Positions 48,985 through 58,385 of a DNA stretch of 64,000 nucleotides are shown in pieces. How positions within the stretch are numbered: the first letter of the stretch is position 1; each line of letters begins with the position of its first letter. The position numbers and the translations under genes were made by a program. Below the pieces are notes generated by a model. The model saw only the letters and a list, made by a program, of their open reading frames with translations. It had not been told where the DNA came from and made no database searches. Origin of the DNA: Pseudomonas sp. SJZ074 (GTDB lineage Bacteria; Pseudomonadota; Gammaproteobacteria; Pseudomonadales; Pseudomonadaceae); the NCBI RefSeq assembly GCF_007828215.1, contig NZ_VIUE01000007.1:144758-208757 (forward strand), written 5' to 3'.

Positions 48985-51897
48985 ATGCCACTCGCTACGT
49001 TGGTTCATCGTGCCAGTTTGCCCAGTCCACAGATCAGCGCCAAGCAGGCGCTGGTGCTGCTGCGCCTGAACTACGGCCTCAGCGGTGACCTGCGACCCCT
49101 TGGCAGCCAGCAGGATCTCAACTACCGCGTCGACAGCGAGCGCGGGCGATTTGTGTTAAAAATTTGCCATGGTGACTACGCCGTCCAAGAGCTCCAGGCC
49201 CAGCATGCAGCCCTTGGGCAACTGGCCAGCCACGGTACGGTAAAAGTGCCACGGGTGATTGTGGCCAATAACGGCCAGGATCTGTTGACGCTCGACGTCG
49301 ACGGACAGGTGGTTCACGTTCGATTGCTGGAATACATCGACGGCCAGCCTCTGACCCAACTCAAGCATCTGGGCCAGGAGCTGGTGAGCGGCCTGGGGCG
49401 CTTGTGTGCGGAAGTCGACCAGGCCCTGGCCGCATTCGACCATCCGGGCCTGGAGCGCACCCTGCAATGGGACGCCCGCCATGCCGACGCGCTGATCGGC
49501 CATCTGCTGCCGGTCATCCAGGACGATCAACGACGCGGCCTGATCGCCGAGGTTGCGCAACAGGCCGAGCGACGCCTGCATCCGCTCAAGGCCCACCTGC
49601 CGGTGCAAGCCATCCACATGGACCTGACCGATGACAATGTGGTCTGGCAGCGCGATGCCCAGCGCCAGTGGCAATTGCAGGGCGTCATCGATTTCGGCGA
49701 CCTGATCCGCACCTGGCGCATTACCGAGTTGTCGGTGACTTGTGCGGCATTGCTGCACCACGCCAATGGCGATCCGTTCTTCATCCTGCCGGCGGTCCAG
49801 GCTTATCACGAGACGAACCCGTTGCAGCGTGAAGAGCTGCTGGCGCTCTGGCCGATGATTGTGGAACGCGCCGCCGTGTTGGTGCTCAGTGGCGAACAAC
49901 AAGTGTCCATCGACCCGGACAACACCTACAGCCGCGCCAACCTGGAGCATGAATGGGAAATCTTCCGGGTTGCCCACTCGGTGCCGTTCGAGCTGATGGA
50001 GGCGGCGATCCTGCGCGCCGTTGGCCAGAATCTGCCACCGATTGGCAGTGAAGGCTTCGTACCGTTGTTGCCGACCCTGGTAGGCCGCGAGTTCGCCCTG
50101 ATCGACCTGGGTGTGCTGAGCCCGCATTTCGAGGCCGGCAACTGGGTGCAGCCAGGTATCGACCAGCGTCTGCTGAGCGAGGCCGCCACCGTTCACGGAT
50201 TGGCCGCCAGCCGCTACGGCCAGTATCGGTTGTCGCGCACCCGGCCGGACAGTGCCGTGGAGCCTGAAACCTGCCCGCTGCATGTGGAGTTGCATGTACC
50301 TCACGGCACGCCGCTCGAGTCGCCGTTTGCCGGGGTATTGCACAAGAGCGCCGACGGCATGCTGCAACTGGACAGTTCACAGTTGAGCATTCGGCTGTGG
50401 GGTGTGGCGTCGCCGCTGCATGCCGGGGCTGCGCTGGTCAAGGGACAGGTCCTGGGCGAAGTGGCTGGCCCGTTGCGGGTGCAGTTGTGCCGGGGCGCGC
50501 ACCTGAACCCACCGCTGTTCTGCACCCCGTCCACAGCCCCGGCCTGGCAGGCATTGTGCCCTTCACCGGCGGTATTGCTCGGGCTGGCTTGCGACGCCCA
50601 AGAGGAAGTCGACGCCAAGACATTGCTGGCCCGTCGCGATGCGAGCTTCGCCCGCACTCAGAAACATTATTACGTCGACCCGCCGCGCATCGAACGTGGC
50701 TGGCGAAACCACCTGATCGACATGCAGGGGCGCTCCTACGTCGACATGCTCAATAACGTTGCGGTGTTGGGCCACGGTCATCCACGCATGGCGGCCGTGG
50801 CTGCCCGGCAGTGGTCGCTGCTCAATACCAACTCCCGTTTTCACTACGCGGCGATTGCCGAATTTTCCGAACGATTATTGTCGCTGGCGCCGTCAAACAT
50901 GAATCGGGTGTTCCTGGTCAACAGCGGCACGGAGGCCAACGACCTGGCGATCCGCCTGGCCTGGGCCTACAGCGGCGGACGAGACATGCTCAGTGTGCTG
51001 GAAGCCTACCATGGCTGGTCGGTGGCGGCAGATGCGGTCTCGACGTCCATCGCCGACAATCCCAAGGCCCTGAGCAGCCGCCCGGACTGGGTGCACCCGG
51101 TGACCGCTCCCAACACTTATCGCGGTGAGTTCCGTGGCCCCGACAGCGCGCCGGACTACGTGCGCAGTGTCGAGCACAACCTGGCGAAAATTGCCGAGCA
51201 GAAGCGCCAGCTCGCCGGTTTCATCTGCGAGCCGGTGTACGGCAATGCCGGCGGTATCGCGCTGCCACCTGGTTATTTGAAACAGGTCTATGAGCTGGTG
51301 CGCGAACGGGGCGGGGTGTGCATCGCTGACGAGGTACAGGTCGGCTACGGGCGCATGGGCGAGTTTTTCTGGGGTTTCGAAGAGCAGGGCGTGGTACCGG
51401 ATATCATTACCATGGCCAAGGGTATGGGGAATGGCCAGCCGCTGGGCGCGGTCATCACCCGCCGGGAAATCGCCGAGGCGTTGGAAGCCGAGGGCTATTT
51501 CTTCTCGTCGTCTGGCGGCAGCCCCGTCAGTTGCCAGATCGGCATCGCGGTGCTGGATGTCATGGAGGAAGAAGGGCTCTGGGAAAATGCCCGGGTAGTG
51601 GGCGGTCACTTCAAGGCACGCCTGCAAGCCCTGATGGACCGGTACCCGTTGGTCGGTGCGGTGCATGGTTCCGGGTTTTACCTGGGCCTGGAGCTGGTCC
51701 GTAATCGCGAAACACTGGAGCCCGCCACCGAAGAAACCGCGACGCTGTGCAACCGCCTTCGGGAGTTGGGCATCTTCATGCAACCCACCGGTGACTACCT
51801 GAACATCCTCAAGATCAAGCCACCGATGGTGACGACGCGTCAGAGCGTGGATTTCTTCGTCGATATGCTATCGAAGGTATTGGACGAAGGTCTCTGA
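48985..51897 (+). CDS. Trifunctional fusion: APH-like kinase, M23-like domain, class III aminotransferase
   Basis: This 970-residue protein fuses three parts. Residues about 20-330 are an aminoglycoside-phosphotransferase-like kinase, with catalytic H211-x-D213 in HMDLTDDNVVWQ and the metal DFGDLIRTW near 233. Residues about 430-520 resemble a degenerate M23/LytM domain (VPHGTPLESPFAGVL near its start). From about residue 555 there is a PLP-dependent aminotransferase with the cofactor lysine K812 in ITMAKGMGNGQPLG and GGSPVSCQIGIAVLDV near 844. ATG 48985 follows AGGGG. The fused pair recalls hydroxylysine kinase and phospho-lyase of eukaryotes. The aguBA genes behind it suggest amine metabolism. 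The substrate is unknown. Confidence 0.85.
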   Translation: MPLATLVHRASLPSPQISAKQALVLLRLNYGLSGDLRPLGSQQDLNYRVDSERGRFVLKICHGDYAVQELQAQHAALGQLASHGTVKVPRVIVANNGQDLLTLDVDGQVVHVRLLEYIDGQPLTQLKHLGQELVSGLGRLCAEVDQALAAFDHPGLERTLQWDARHADALIGHLLPVIQDDQRRGLIAEVAQQAERRLHPLKAHLPVQAIHMDLTDDNVVWQRDAQRQWQLQGVIDFGDLIRTWRITELSVTCAALLHHANGDPFFILPAVQAYHETNPLQREELLALWPMIVERAAVLVLSGEQQVSIDPDNTYSRANLEHEWEIFRVAHSVPFELMEAAILRAVGQNLPPIGSEGFVPLLPTLVGREFALIDLGVLSPHFEAGNWVQPGIDQRLLSEAATVHGLAASRYGQYRLSRTRPDSAVEPETCPLHVELHVPHGTPLESPFAGVLHKSADGMLQLDSSQLSIRLWGVASPLHAGAALVKGQVLGEVAGPLRVQLCRGAHLNPPLFCTPSTAPAWQALCPSPAVLLGLACDAQEEVDAKTLLARRDASFARTQKHYYVDPPRIERGWRNHLIDMQGRSYVDMLNNVAVLGHGHPRMAAVAARQWSLLNTNSRFHYAAIAEFSERLLSLAPSNMNRVFLVNSGTEANDLAIRLAWAYSGGRDMLSVLEAYHGWSVAADAVSTSIADNPKALSSRPDWVHPVTAPNTYRGEFRGPDSAPDYVRSVEHNLAKIAEQKRQLAGFICEPVYGNAGGIALPPGYLKQVYELVRERGGVCIADEVQVGYGRMGEFFWGFEEQGVVPDIITMAKGMGNGQPLGAVITRREIAEALEAEGYFFSSSGGSPVSCQIGIAVLDVMEEEGLWENARVVGGHFKARLQALMDRYPLVGAVHGSGFYLGLELVRNRETLEPATEETATLCNRLRELGIFMQPTGDYLNILKIKPPMVTTRQSVDFFVDMLSKVLDEGL

Positions 51898-51940
51898 TCC
51901 GAGACGGACGCTTCCCTGCAGGCTTGTTTCTGCAGATTGA

Positions 51941-51986
51941 TCGCGAATATTTTCGATTTTTATCGATTAAATTCGCGATTTTTTTT
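51941..51986 (+). terminator. Terminator after the fusion gene
   Basis: TCGCGAAT and ATTCGCGA pair around a 22-base AT-rich loop, followed directly by eight T. It lies 43 bases after the stop and separates the fusion gene from aguB. Confidence 0.75.
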
Positions 51987-52119
51987 GCCTGAAATAATTT
52001 TTTATCTTTAAAGTCCGATTTTTATCGGCTATAAAGTCTTCGTTGCTCGAAGCCTTGATCCCTTCGTGCCCGCTTTTATCCTCTTTTGTCATCCGCTGCA
52101 CATCGCCCGGAGATGATTC

Positions 52120-52998
52120 ATGAGCCGTATCGTTACCGTCGCCGCCACCCAGATGGCCTGTTCCTGGGACCTCGAAGCCAACATCGAGACCGCTGAAAAT
52201 CGGGTTCGCGAGGCCGCAGCCAAAGGCGCCCAGATTATCCTGATCCAGGAATTGTTCGAGACTCCGTACTTCTGCCAGAAGACGAATCCGGACTACCTGC
52301 TGCTGGCGACCTCGGTTGAAGAGAACGCAGCCATCAAGCATTTCCAGAAGCTGGCGAAAGAGCTGCAGGTCGTGTTGCCGATCAGCTTCTTCGAACTGGC
52401 CGGACGTGCGCGTTTCAACAGCGTTGCAATCATCGACGCCGATGGGCAAAACCTGGGGGTGTACCGCAAGAGCCACATTCCGGACGGTCCGGGCTACCAT
52501 GAGAAGTATTACTTCAACCCGGGTGATACCGGCTTCAAGGTCTGGAATACCCGTTATGCGAAGATCGGCGTGGGCATCTGCTGGGATCAGTGGTTTCCCG
52601 AATGTGCCCGCAGCATGGCGCTGCAGGGCGCGGAAATACTGTTCTATCCGACCGCCATCGGCAGCGAGCCGCATGACAAGGCTATTGCGTCCCGGGATCA
52701 CTGGCAGCGTGTGCAACAAGGCCATGCCGGCGCCAACATGATGCCGCTGGTGGCCAGTAATCGTATTGGCAATGAGGAACAGGACGGTTACGACATTACC
52801 TTCTACGGCTCGTCGTTCATCGCCAATCAGTTCGGTGAAAAGGTCCAGGAGTTGAACGAAACCGAGGAAGGTGTATTGGTACACAGTTTCGATCTTGACG
52901 AGCTGGAGCGCATTCGCAGTGCCTGGGGCATTTTCCGGGATCGCCGTCCGAACCTGTATGGCGCGATCAAAACCCTCGATGGCTCACTGGAGTCCTGA
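52120..52998 (+). CDS. aguB: N-carbamoylputrescine amidase
   Basis: This 292-residue nitrilase-superfamily enzyme converts N-carbamoylputrescine to putrescine, CO2 and ammonia. The catalytic triad is E44 (LIQELFETPYF), K117 (YRKSHIPDGPGYHEK) and C154 (GVGICWDQWFPE). The start MSRIVTVAATQMACSW is standard. aguA follows after 3 bases, so the two steps from agmatine to putrescine are made together. Confidence 0.93.
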   Translation: MSRIVTVAATQMACSWDLEANIETAENRVREAAAKGAQIILIQELFETPYFCQKTNPDYLLLATSVEENAAIKHFQKLAKELQVVLPISFFELAGRARFNSVAIIDADGQNLGVYRKSHIPDGPGYHEKYYFNPGDTGFKVWNTRYAKIGVGICWDQWFPECARSMALQGAEILFYPTAIGSEPHDKAIASRDHWQRVQQGHAGANMMPLVASNRIGNEEQDGYDITFYGSSFIANQFGEKVQELNETEEGVLVHSFDLDELERIRSAWGIFRDRRPNLYGAIKTLDGSLES

Positions 52999-53001
52999 TT
53001 C

Positions 53002-54108
53002 ATGACTACGTTGCACAGTACCCCCCGCGCGGATGGTTTTTACATGCCTGCCGAGTGGGCAACCCAGACCCAGGTCTGGATGATCTGGCCCGAGCGCCCG
53101 GACAACTGGCGCCTGGGCGGCAAGCCCGCGCAGGCTGCCCACGTAGCGGTCGCCAAGGCCATCGCTCGTTTTGAACCCGTGACCGTGGCGGTGTCTGCGG
53201 CTCAATATGAAAACGCCCGGGCGCGCCTCGACATACCGAATATCCGCTTGGTGGAGATGTCCAGCGACGACGCCTGGGTCCGGGACACCGGCCCGACATT
53301 CGTCATCAATGACCATGGCGAAGTACGCGGTGTCGACTGGGATTTCAACGCCTGGGGCGGTTTTGACGACGGGCTGTACTCACCGTGGAACCGGGACTCG
53401 CAAATAGCCAGCAAGATCCTCGAGATCGAGCGCAGCCCGCGTTACCGCACTGAAGGTTTCGTGCTCGAGGGCGGTTCGATCCATGTCGATGGTGAAGGCA
53501 CCGTGATCACTACCGAGGAATGCCTGCTCAATCGCAACCGTAACCCGCACTTGGGTCGCGAGGAGATCGAGGCGGTGCTCAGCGCCCAATTGGCGGTGGA
53601 CAAGATCATCTGGCTGCCGGACGGCTTGTTCAACGACGAAACTGACGGCCATGTGGATAACTTCTGCTGCTACGTGCGTCCTCGCGAAGTTCTACTTGCC
53701 TGGACTGACGATCCACAGGATCCGAACTATGCGCGCTGCCACGCCGCGATGGACGTGTTGCAAAACAGCACCGACGCCAAGGGGCGCACGTTCGTGGTGC
53801 ACAAGATGCCGATTCCGGGACCGTTGTATGCCACCGAGGCGGAATGCGCCGGTGTGGATGCGGTGGAAGGTTCCCAGGAGCGCAATCCGAGCGTGCGACT
53901 GGCCGGTTCCTACGTCAACTTCCTGATCGTCAACGGTGGCATCATCGCGCCAAGCTTCGACGATCCGTTGGATGCCACGGCCAGGGAGATTCTGCAGAAC
54001 CTGTTTCCACAGCACGAAGTGGTCATGGTGCCAGGTCGCGAACTGTTACTGGGAGGCGGGAATATCCATTGCCTTACTCAACAGCAACCGGCGCCGTACA
54101 CAAAATGA
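53002..54108 (+). CDS. aguA: Agmatine deiminase
   Basis: This 368-residue enzyme hydrolyses agmatine to N-carbamoylputrescine and ammonia. The nucleophile is C357 in [14 protein letters not shown], and other active-site segments are [17 protein letters not shown] near 90 and [16 protein letters not shown] near 212. It follows aguB by 3 bases and ends before a strong terminator. In P. aeruginosa the order is aguB-aguA at an unrelated locus with a TetR regulator, which is absent here. Confidence 0.94.
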   Translation: MTTLHSTPRADGFYMPAEWATQTQVWMIWPERPDNWRLGGKPAQAAHVAVAKAIARFEPVTVAVSAAQYENARARLDIPNIRLVEMSSDDAWVRDTGPTFVINDHGEVRGVDWDFNAWGGFDDGLYSPWNRDSQIASKILEIERSPRYRTEGFVLEGGSIHVDGEGTVITTEECLLNRNRNPHLGREEIEAVLSAQLAVDKIIWLPDGLFNDETDGHVDNFCCYVRPREVLLAWTDDPQDPNYARCHAAMDVLQNSTDAKGRTFVVHKMPIPGPLYATEAECAGVDAVEGSQERNPSVRLAGSYVNFLIVNGGIIAPSFDDPLDATAREILQNLFPQHEVVMVPGRELLLGGGNIHCLTQQQPAPYTK

Positions 54109-54180
54109 GTGGCGATGTAACAGCCAAATGACATTGATCGCGGTGGCTCTGCGGCGGTGTTTTTGGATCCATTCAAGCGA

Positions 54181-54212
54181 GCCCGCAGCCCGATTGGGGT
54201 GCGGGCTTTTTT
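54181..54212 (+). terminator. Terminator of the aguBA unit
   Basis: GCCCGCA and TGCGGGC form a stem with a 12-base loop and a TTTTTT tract. It lies 72 bases after the aguA stop. Confidence 0.8.
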
Positions 54213-54352
54213 GTGCCCGTTTGATGGCGACGCCGGATACATTGGCATAGCTCTTGTATCTGCATTCCAGCAGTTCCGAAGAGCGGAGCTGAGTTGTTTT
54301 GTAATAAACCTTGGATAAATTGGCCGCTCATCGACCAGGAGAGGGCGCTGGA

Positions 54353-54553
54353 ATGAATATGATAAGCGAGCGCACATGCCATCCCTTGACCGTTAATGGT
54401 GAGTCGCTTCAAGCCCTGGCTCAGTGGTTGAAGTCCAACGGTACGCGTCAGATCAGAGAACCTGATCCGCGTCGGTTGATCATGGAGCGCTACCCCGCTG
54501 GACTGTTCAGCGAGGCGGAGCTGGAAGCGTTGTGGGATGTCATGCAAGGATAA
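54353..54553 (+). CDS. Small hypothetical protein
   Basis: This 66-residue protein starts at ATG 54353 behind a GGAGAGGG site and ends just before a terminator, so it looks like an independent unit. It reads HPLTVNGESLQALAQWLKSN followed by a basic RRLIMERYPAGLF segment and an acidic C-terminal helix SEAELEALWDVM. No signal peptide or known domain is recognised. A frame of 80 codons begins further upstream but without a better site. Confidence 0.55.
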   Translation: MNMISERTCHPLTVNGESLQALAQWLKSNGTRQIREPDPRRLIMERYPAGLFSEAELEALWDVMQG

Positions 54554-54574
54554 GAATTCGATGGATTGATAAAA

Positions 54575-54606
54575 CAGCGCTGGCCGGGATGGCAGCGCTT
54601 TTTTTA
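54575..54606 (+). terminator. Terminator after the 66-residue gene
   Basis: AGCGCTG and CAGCGCT form a short GC-rich stem followed by TTTTTTT, 20 bases after the stop of the small gene. Confidence 0.75.
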
Positions 54607-54753
54607 TATCCTCGGACTAGAGACTGAAACATCCCACAGGGAGGCCCGGCATTTGACCGATTCGCGAAACAGACTGAAAGTCATTTCGACGTTTTTCCGC
54701 GGGATTCCTGAGGCTACGCTGCCGTTATTAGTCCTTAAGGCAGCGGAATTTCC

Positions 54754-55428
54754 ATGAGCATCCTTCATTACATCTACGACCCACTATGCGGCTGGTGCTA
54801 CGGTGCCAAACCGCTGGTGCAAGCCGCCCGTGCGGTGTTGCCGGTGATCGCCCATGGCGGCGGAATGATGACCGGTACCCATCGCCAACCGGTCTCACTC
54901 CAGTTGCGCAATTACGTGATGCCCCATGACCGGCGGATCGCCGAGTACACCGGGCAGCCGTTTGGCGAGGCCTATTTCGAAGGACTGTTGCGGGACGAGC
55001 GGGCGGTATTCGATTCGGCGCCACCCATCGCGGCGGTTCTCGCTGCCGAACAGGTGGGTGGTCGGGGGCTGGACTTGTTGGAGCGTTTGCAAACCGCACA
55101 CTACGTCGAAGGCCGGAGAATTGCCGATGAAACAGTGCTGCTGGAGTTGGCCCAGGCCATCGGGCTGGAAGCCGAGGCATTCCAGTCGGCGTTCACCGCT
55201 GTCGATGTAGAAACCCATATCAACGCCAGTCGCGCCTTGCTGGCCAAGGTCGGTGGCCAGGGCTTTCCAACCCTGGCTCTGCAACAAGATGGGCAGTTCA
55301 CGCGAGTGGACATCGGTCCTTGGCTTGGCAAGCCCGAGGCATTCGTCGAATGGTTGAATCTGTCCCTGCCGGCGCAGACCTCTTCTGCGACACCGCTTTG
55401 CAGTCTCGATGGATGTTCGGGTTCTTAG
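54754..55428 (+). CDS. DsbA-family thioredoxin-fold protein
   Basis: This 224-residue protein has the redox motif C12-G-W-C15 close to the N-terminus (YDPLCGWCYGAKPL), an inserted helical domain from about residue 50 to 150, and the cis-proline region GGQGFPTLALQQDG near residue 165. It lacks a signal peptide, so it is a cytoplasmic member of the FrnE/DsbA-like group rather than a periplasmic oxidase. The C-terminus has two extra cysteines (LCSLDGCSGS), which could bind metal or form a second disulfide. Substrate unknown. Confidence 0.85.
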   Translation: MSILHYIYDPLCGWCYGAKPLVQAARAVLPVIAHGGGMMTGTHRQPVSLQLRNYVMPHDRRIAEYTGQPFGEAYFEGLLRDERAVFDSAPPIAAVLAAEQVGGRGLDLLERLQTAHYVEGRRIADETVLLELAQAIGLEAEAFQSAFTAVDVETHINASRALLAKVGGQGFPTLALQQDGQFTRVDIGPWLGKPEAFVEWLNLSLPAQTSSATPLCSLDGCSGS

Positions 55429-55528
55429 ACGTTTTTCGCCTGATCAAAGACGATTCACGAAATTGACACATTCTTGGCGGCACGGCTAGGATTCGTCCTA
55501 CGCCTGTGGCTAACAGCCATGATTCTTA

Positions 55529-55579
55529 AATAATAAAAAGGCCCGACACGATCACTCGTGGGCGGGCCTTTTTATTATT
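55529..55579. terminator. Long bidirectional terminator hairpin
   Basis: AATAATAAAAAGGCCCG and CGGGCCTTTTTATTATT are perfect 17-base arms around a loop that itself contains CACGA and TCGTG. It lies 100 bases after the DsbA-like gene and before the porin gene. Confidence 0.85.
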
Positions 55580-55667
55580 TCAGGGGCAAGAGTCCGAAAA
55601 AGAGCGCAAAAAGCGCCATTTCGGCTGCCGGTCGCAGTGCGTATCAACCCATACAAGGAAAATAATC

Positions 55668-56954
55668 ATGTTGAACACGCGCATCGGTTTGATCGCACTG
55701 GGGATTTTGAGCACGACACACGCCTTGGCCAGCGACCAGTCCGAGTCCAAGGGTTTCGTTGAAGACAGCAGCCTGAAAGTGCTGTTGCGCAACGCCTATA
55801 TCAACCGTGACTACAAAGATGGCAACCAGGACAAGGCAGAATGGGGACAGGCGGCCATTGGCACGTTCTCGTCCGGTTTCACCCAAGGCACCGTCGGTGT
55901 AGGGGTAGACGCCTTCGGCCTGTACGCGTTGCGTCTGGATGGCGGCAAAGGCCGCAGCGGTGCGGGCGGCATCGACTTCTTCAAGCAAGGCGACAGTGGT
56001 AACGCGGCGGATGATCTGTCCAGGTTCGGTGCAGCGGTGAAGTTCCGAGTTTCCAACACGGTATTGGCCTATGGCGACCAGATGCCGGCCTTGCCGGTGT
56101 TGAGTTATGACAACTCGCGGCTGCTGCCGGAAAGCTATACCGGCACGCTGATCACATCCAAAGAAATCAAGGGCCTGGAACTGAACGCCGGTCGTTTCAC
56201 CGCCGAATCGCGCAAGAGTGCCGAAGGCCGCGACAGCGGTGGGCTGAAGTCGATCAACGTATTGGGCGGCAGCTATCAGTTCACCGAGCAGTTCAAGGCT
56301 TCGCTCTACGCTTCGGATGTCGAAGATGTGCTGAAGAAGCAATACGTCAACGCCAACTATGTGTTCCCGCTGGCCAAGGATCAGTCTCTGACGCTGGACT
56401 TCAACGGTTACCGCACCAAGCTCGACAACGACTACGTTCGTGAGAACAACGTCACCGGCGACGATAACAAGATCTGGAGCCTGGCCGCGACCTTCGCCAC
56501 CGGGCCGCACAGCTTCACACTCGCTCATCAGCGCAGCACCGGCGACAGCAATCTGGGCTATGCCTATGGTGGCTATCAGCGTGAACAGAATCGGGTAGGG
56601 GACGGTGGTAATACGATCTATCTGGCCAACTCCTACTGGTCCGACTTCAACGCGGAAGACGAACGCAGCTGGCAACTGGGCTACGGCCTGGACTTCAGCA
56701 CATTCGGCGTTCCCGGCCTGACCTATAACGTCGCTTATGTGCGTGGCGATAACATCACCACTTCAACCAGCGAAGGCGGCACCGAGCGCGAGATCTTCAA
56801 CCAGCTCAAATACGTGGTCCAGAACGGCCCGGCCAAGGATCTCAGCGTGAGGTTGCGTAGTTCTATTCTGCGTGTTTCGCAGAAATCCAGCGAGTACAAC
56901 GTCAGCGGCAACGAGCTGCGAGTGTTCGTGGATTACCCGATCAACGTCTTCTGA
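55668..56954 (+). CDS. OprD-family outer-membrane porin
   Basis: This 428-residue protein has a signal peptide (MLNTRIGLIALGILSTTHAL, cleavage after ALA near residue 21). The mature part starts with FVEDSSLKVLLRNAYINRDY, the conserved OprD opening, followed by alternating beta-strand sequence (AEWGQAAIGTFSSGFTQGTV near 58). It ends in FVDYPINVF with the terminal phenylalanine required for outer-membrane assembly. OprD-type channels take up specific small molecules such as amino acids or carboxylates; substrate not predictable here. Confidence 0.92.
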   Translation: MLNTRIGLIALGILSTTHALASDQSESKGFVEDSSLKVLLRNAYINRDYKDGNQDKAEWGQAAIGTFSSGFTQGTVGVGVDAFGLYALRLDGGKGRSGAGGIDFFKQGDSGNAADDLSRFGAAVKFRVSNTVLAYGDQMPALPVLSYDNSRLLPESYTGTLITSKEIKGLELNAGRFTAESRKSAEGRDSGGLKSINVLGGSYQFTEQFKASLYASDVEDVLKKQYVNANYVFPLAKDQSLTLDFNGYRTKLDNDYVRENNVTGDDNKIWSLAATFATGPHSFTLAHQRSTGDSNLGYAYGGYQREQNRVGDGGNTIYLANSYWSDFNAEDERSWQLGYGLDFSTFGVPGLTYNVAYVRGDNITTSTSEGGTEREIFNQLKYVVQNGPAKDLSVRLRSSILRVSQKSSEYNVSGNELRVFVDYPINVF

Positions 56955-56979
56955 TGCCTGATCACATTAACTGAGCCGG

Positions 56980-57012
56980 AAAAAACCTCGAATCCACATT
57001 CGGGGTTTTTTG
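56980..57012 (+). terminator. Terminator of the OprD-family gene
   Basis: AAAAAACC-TCGAAT and ATTCG-GGGTTTTTT form a stem over a CCAC loop with a T-tract, 25 bases after the stop. Confidence 0.85.
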
Positions 57013-57187
57013 GCTTTTGGCGTCGGAGATATTGCTCTAGCCGTCTGTTTTCCCGATAAAAAAGCGCACGGATGGTCCTTCATCCTTCGTTTCAAGTGCG
57101 ACTTGAAGTGACTCAAATTCTTTTTCATGGACGGAAATTCTGCACCTACTAGATTAGGCCGCTCAATGCAGTGGAGACCTAATAAAA

Positions 57188-57934
57188 ATGATCGTTCTGA
57201 ACAGGGAAGTGGGCGAAGCGCTACGACGTGACAAATACGTTAACGTCCGCGGTGGAGACTTCAATCTCTACGGTCATTTCGGTGACTTTGTCCGGCTGAC
57301 CAAAAGCTGGGACAACATGGAACCCGACAGCTATTACGGCCAGGCCGAGTCAGGCATGCGTTTTCGCCGTTACAGCGACTTCGAATACAACCCCCAGACC
57401 CGCGAGCTCAAGCAGCTCGAACATCGGGCCTATATCCAGTCCAAGGCCAACAACAGCTACGTCGGCGGTCTGGAGCGGCACTTCCAGGATTTCTCCAACG
57501 AAGTGATCAACTCCCCGGTGATGCGCAGCCTGATCGACACGGACTTCGAGGTCTACAAGAACGTCCTGCCGCAGGAGCTGCACGATGAAATCTGGCAGTG
57601 CCAGATCCATCAGATCCGCATCGAGATCAAACCGGGCAAACAACTGGAAATCACGCCCGAAGGCATTCACTGCGACGGCTACCCGTTCAGCGGCGTGCAT
57701 TTCTGGGGCCGTCACAACGTGGCGGGCGCGGAGAGCCGGTTGTATACCCCTCAGGAAGAACAATTGGCGGCGATTACCTACGAGGACATCCTCGATACGA
57801 CATTCTTCCTCGACCGCGACATGCGTCACTATGTGACCCCGGCCCGTAATATCCACAGCCATGAAATGGCGTTCAGGCAGATCCTGGCAATTTCTTTCTC
57901 GCGGCCCGGGACCGCTTTTGACATTGTTCGCTGA
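57188..57934 (+). CDS. 2-oxoglutarate/Fe(II) dioxygenase, PF10014 (isoleucine dioxygenase-like)
   Basis: This 248-residue protein belongs to the 2OG-Fe dioxygenase family that includes L-isoleucine 4-hydroxylase. The iron ligands are H161-x-D163 in EGIHCDGYPFSGVHFWGRHN and a distal histidine, probably H214 in RDMRHYVTPAR, with R230 likely binding 2-oxoglutarate. The N-terminus MIVLNREVGEALRRDKYVNV has no signal. It is the first gene of a run with a GNAT acetyltransferase (13 bases later) and AzlC-AzlD. Hydroxylation of a free branched-chain or related amino acid is inferred. Confidence 0.85.
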   Translation: MIVLNREVGEALRRDKYVNVRGGDFNLYGHFGDFVRLTKSWDNMEPDSYYGQAESGMRFRRYSDFEYNPQTRELKQLEHRAYIQSKANNSYVGGLERHFQDFSNEVINSPVMRSLIDTDFEVYKNVLPQELHDEIWQCQIHQIRIEIKPGKQLEITPEGIHCDGYPFSGVHFWGRHNVAGAESRLYTPQEEQLAAITYEDILDTTFFLDRDMRHYVTPARNIHSHEMAFRQILAISFSRPGTAFDIVR

Positions 57935-57947
57935 ACAGTTGGTACCC

Positions 57948-58385
57948 ATGGACGACCCGGAGCAGCAGGTCCTGTTGCGCCGGGCGATGGTCAGGGATGC
58001 CGAACGCATGGAGCGGTTTTTTCGCGGTTTCGACGAAGTCTCGTTCTGCGAATGGCAGGATGCGCGGTTCCTGCGGGGGGTGTTATTGCAGGAAACCACC
58101 ACGGCTTACCTGGCTATCGATACCAGTGGTTGTGTGGTAGGCGCGGTGATTGGCGGTATGCTGGGTACCCGTGGCACCATCAATCACCTGGCGGTCAGCC
58201 CAAGGCATCGCACCCGGGGGCTGGGCCAGCGCCTGGTGGAAGCGGCATCCGCCGACATGAAACGGGTGGGCGTGCTGCGCATGTTCCTGTTCGTCGACGA
58301 TGCCAACCTGGCCGGCAAGCGTTTCTGGGCAGCCCAGGGGTTCTGTGAACCGCGGGGTGAAATCACTTTCGAGAGGGATCTATGA
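57948..58385 (+). CDS. GNAT-family N-acetyltransferase
   Basis: This 145-residue protein has a GNAT fold with the acetyl-CoA loop HRTRGLGQRLVEAASADM near residue 85-102 (R/Q-x-x-G-x-G/A) and the C-terminal NLAGKRFWAAQGFCEP. ATG 57948 (MDDPEQQVLLRRAMVRD) is the likely start; a 29-codon upstream extension overlaps the dioxygenase gene and has no support. It overlaps azlC by four bases. Its place between a hydroxylase and an exporter suggests acetylation of the same amino acid. Confidence 0.82.
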   Translation: MDDPEQQVLLRRAMVRDAERMERFFRGFDEVSFCEWQDARFLRGVLLQETTTAYLAIDTSGCVVGAVIGGMLGTRGTINHLAVSPRHRTRGLGQRLVEAASADMKRVGVLRMFLFVDDANLAGKRFWAAQGFCEPRGEITFERDL

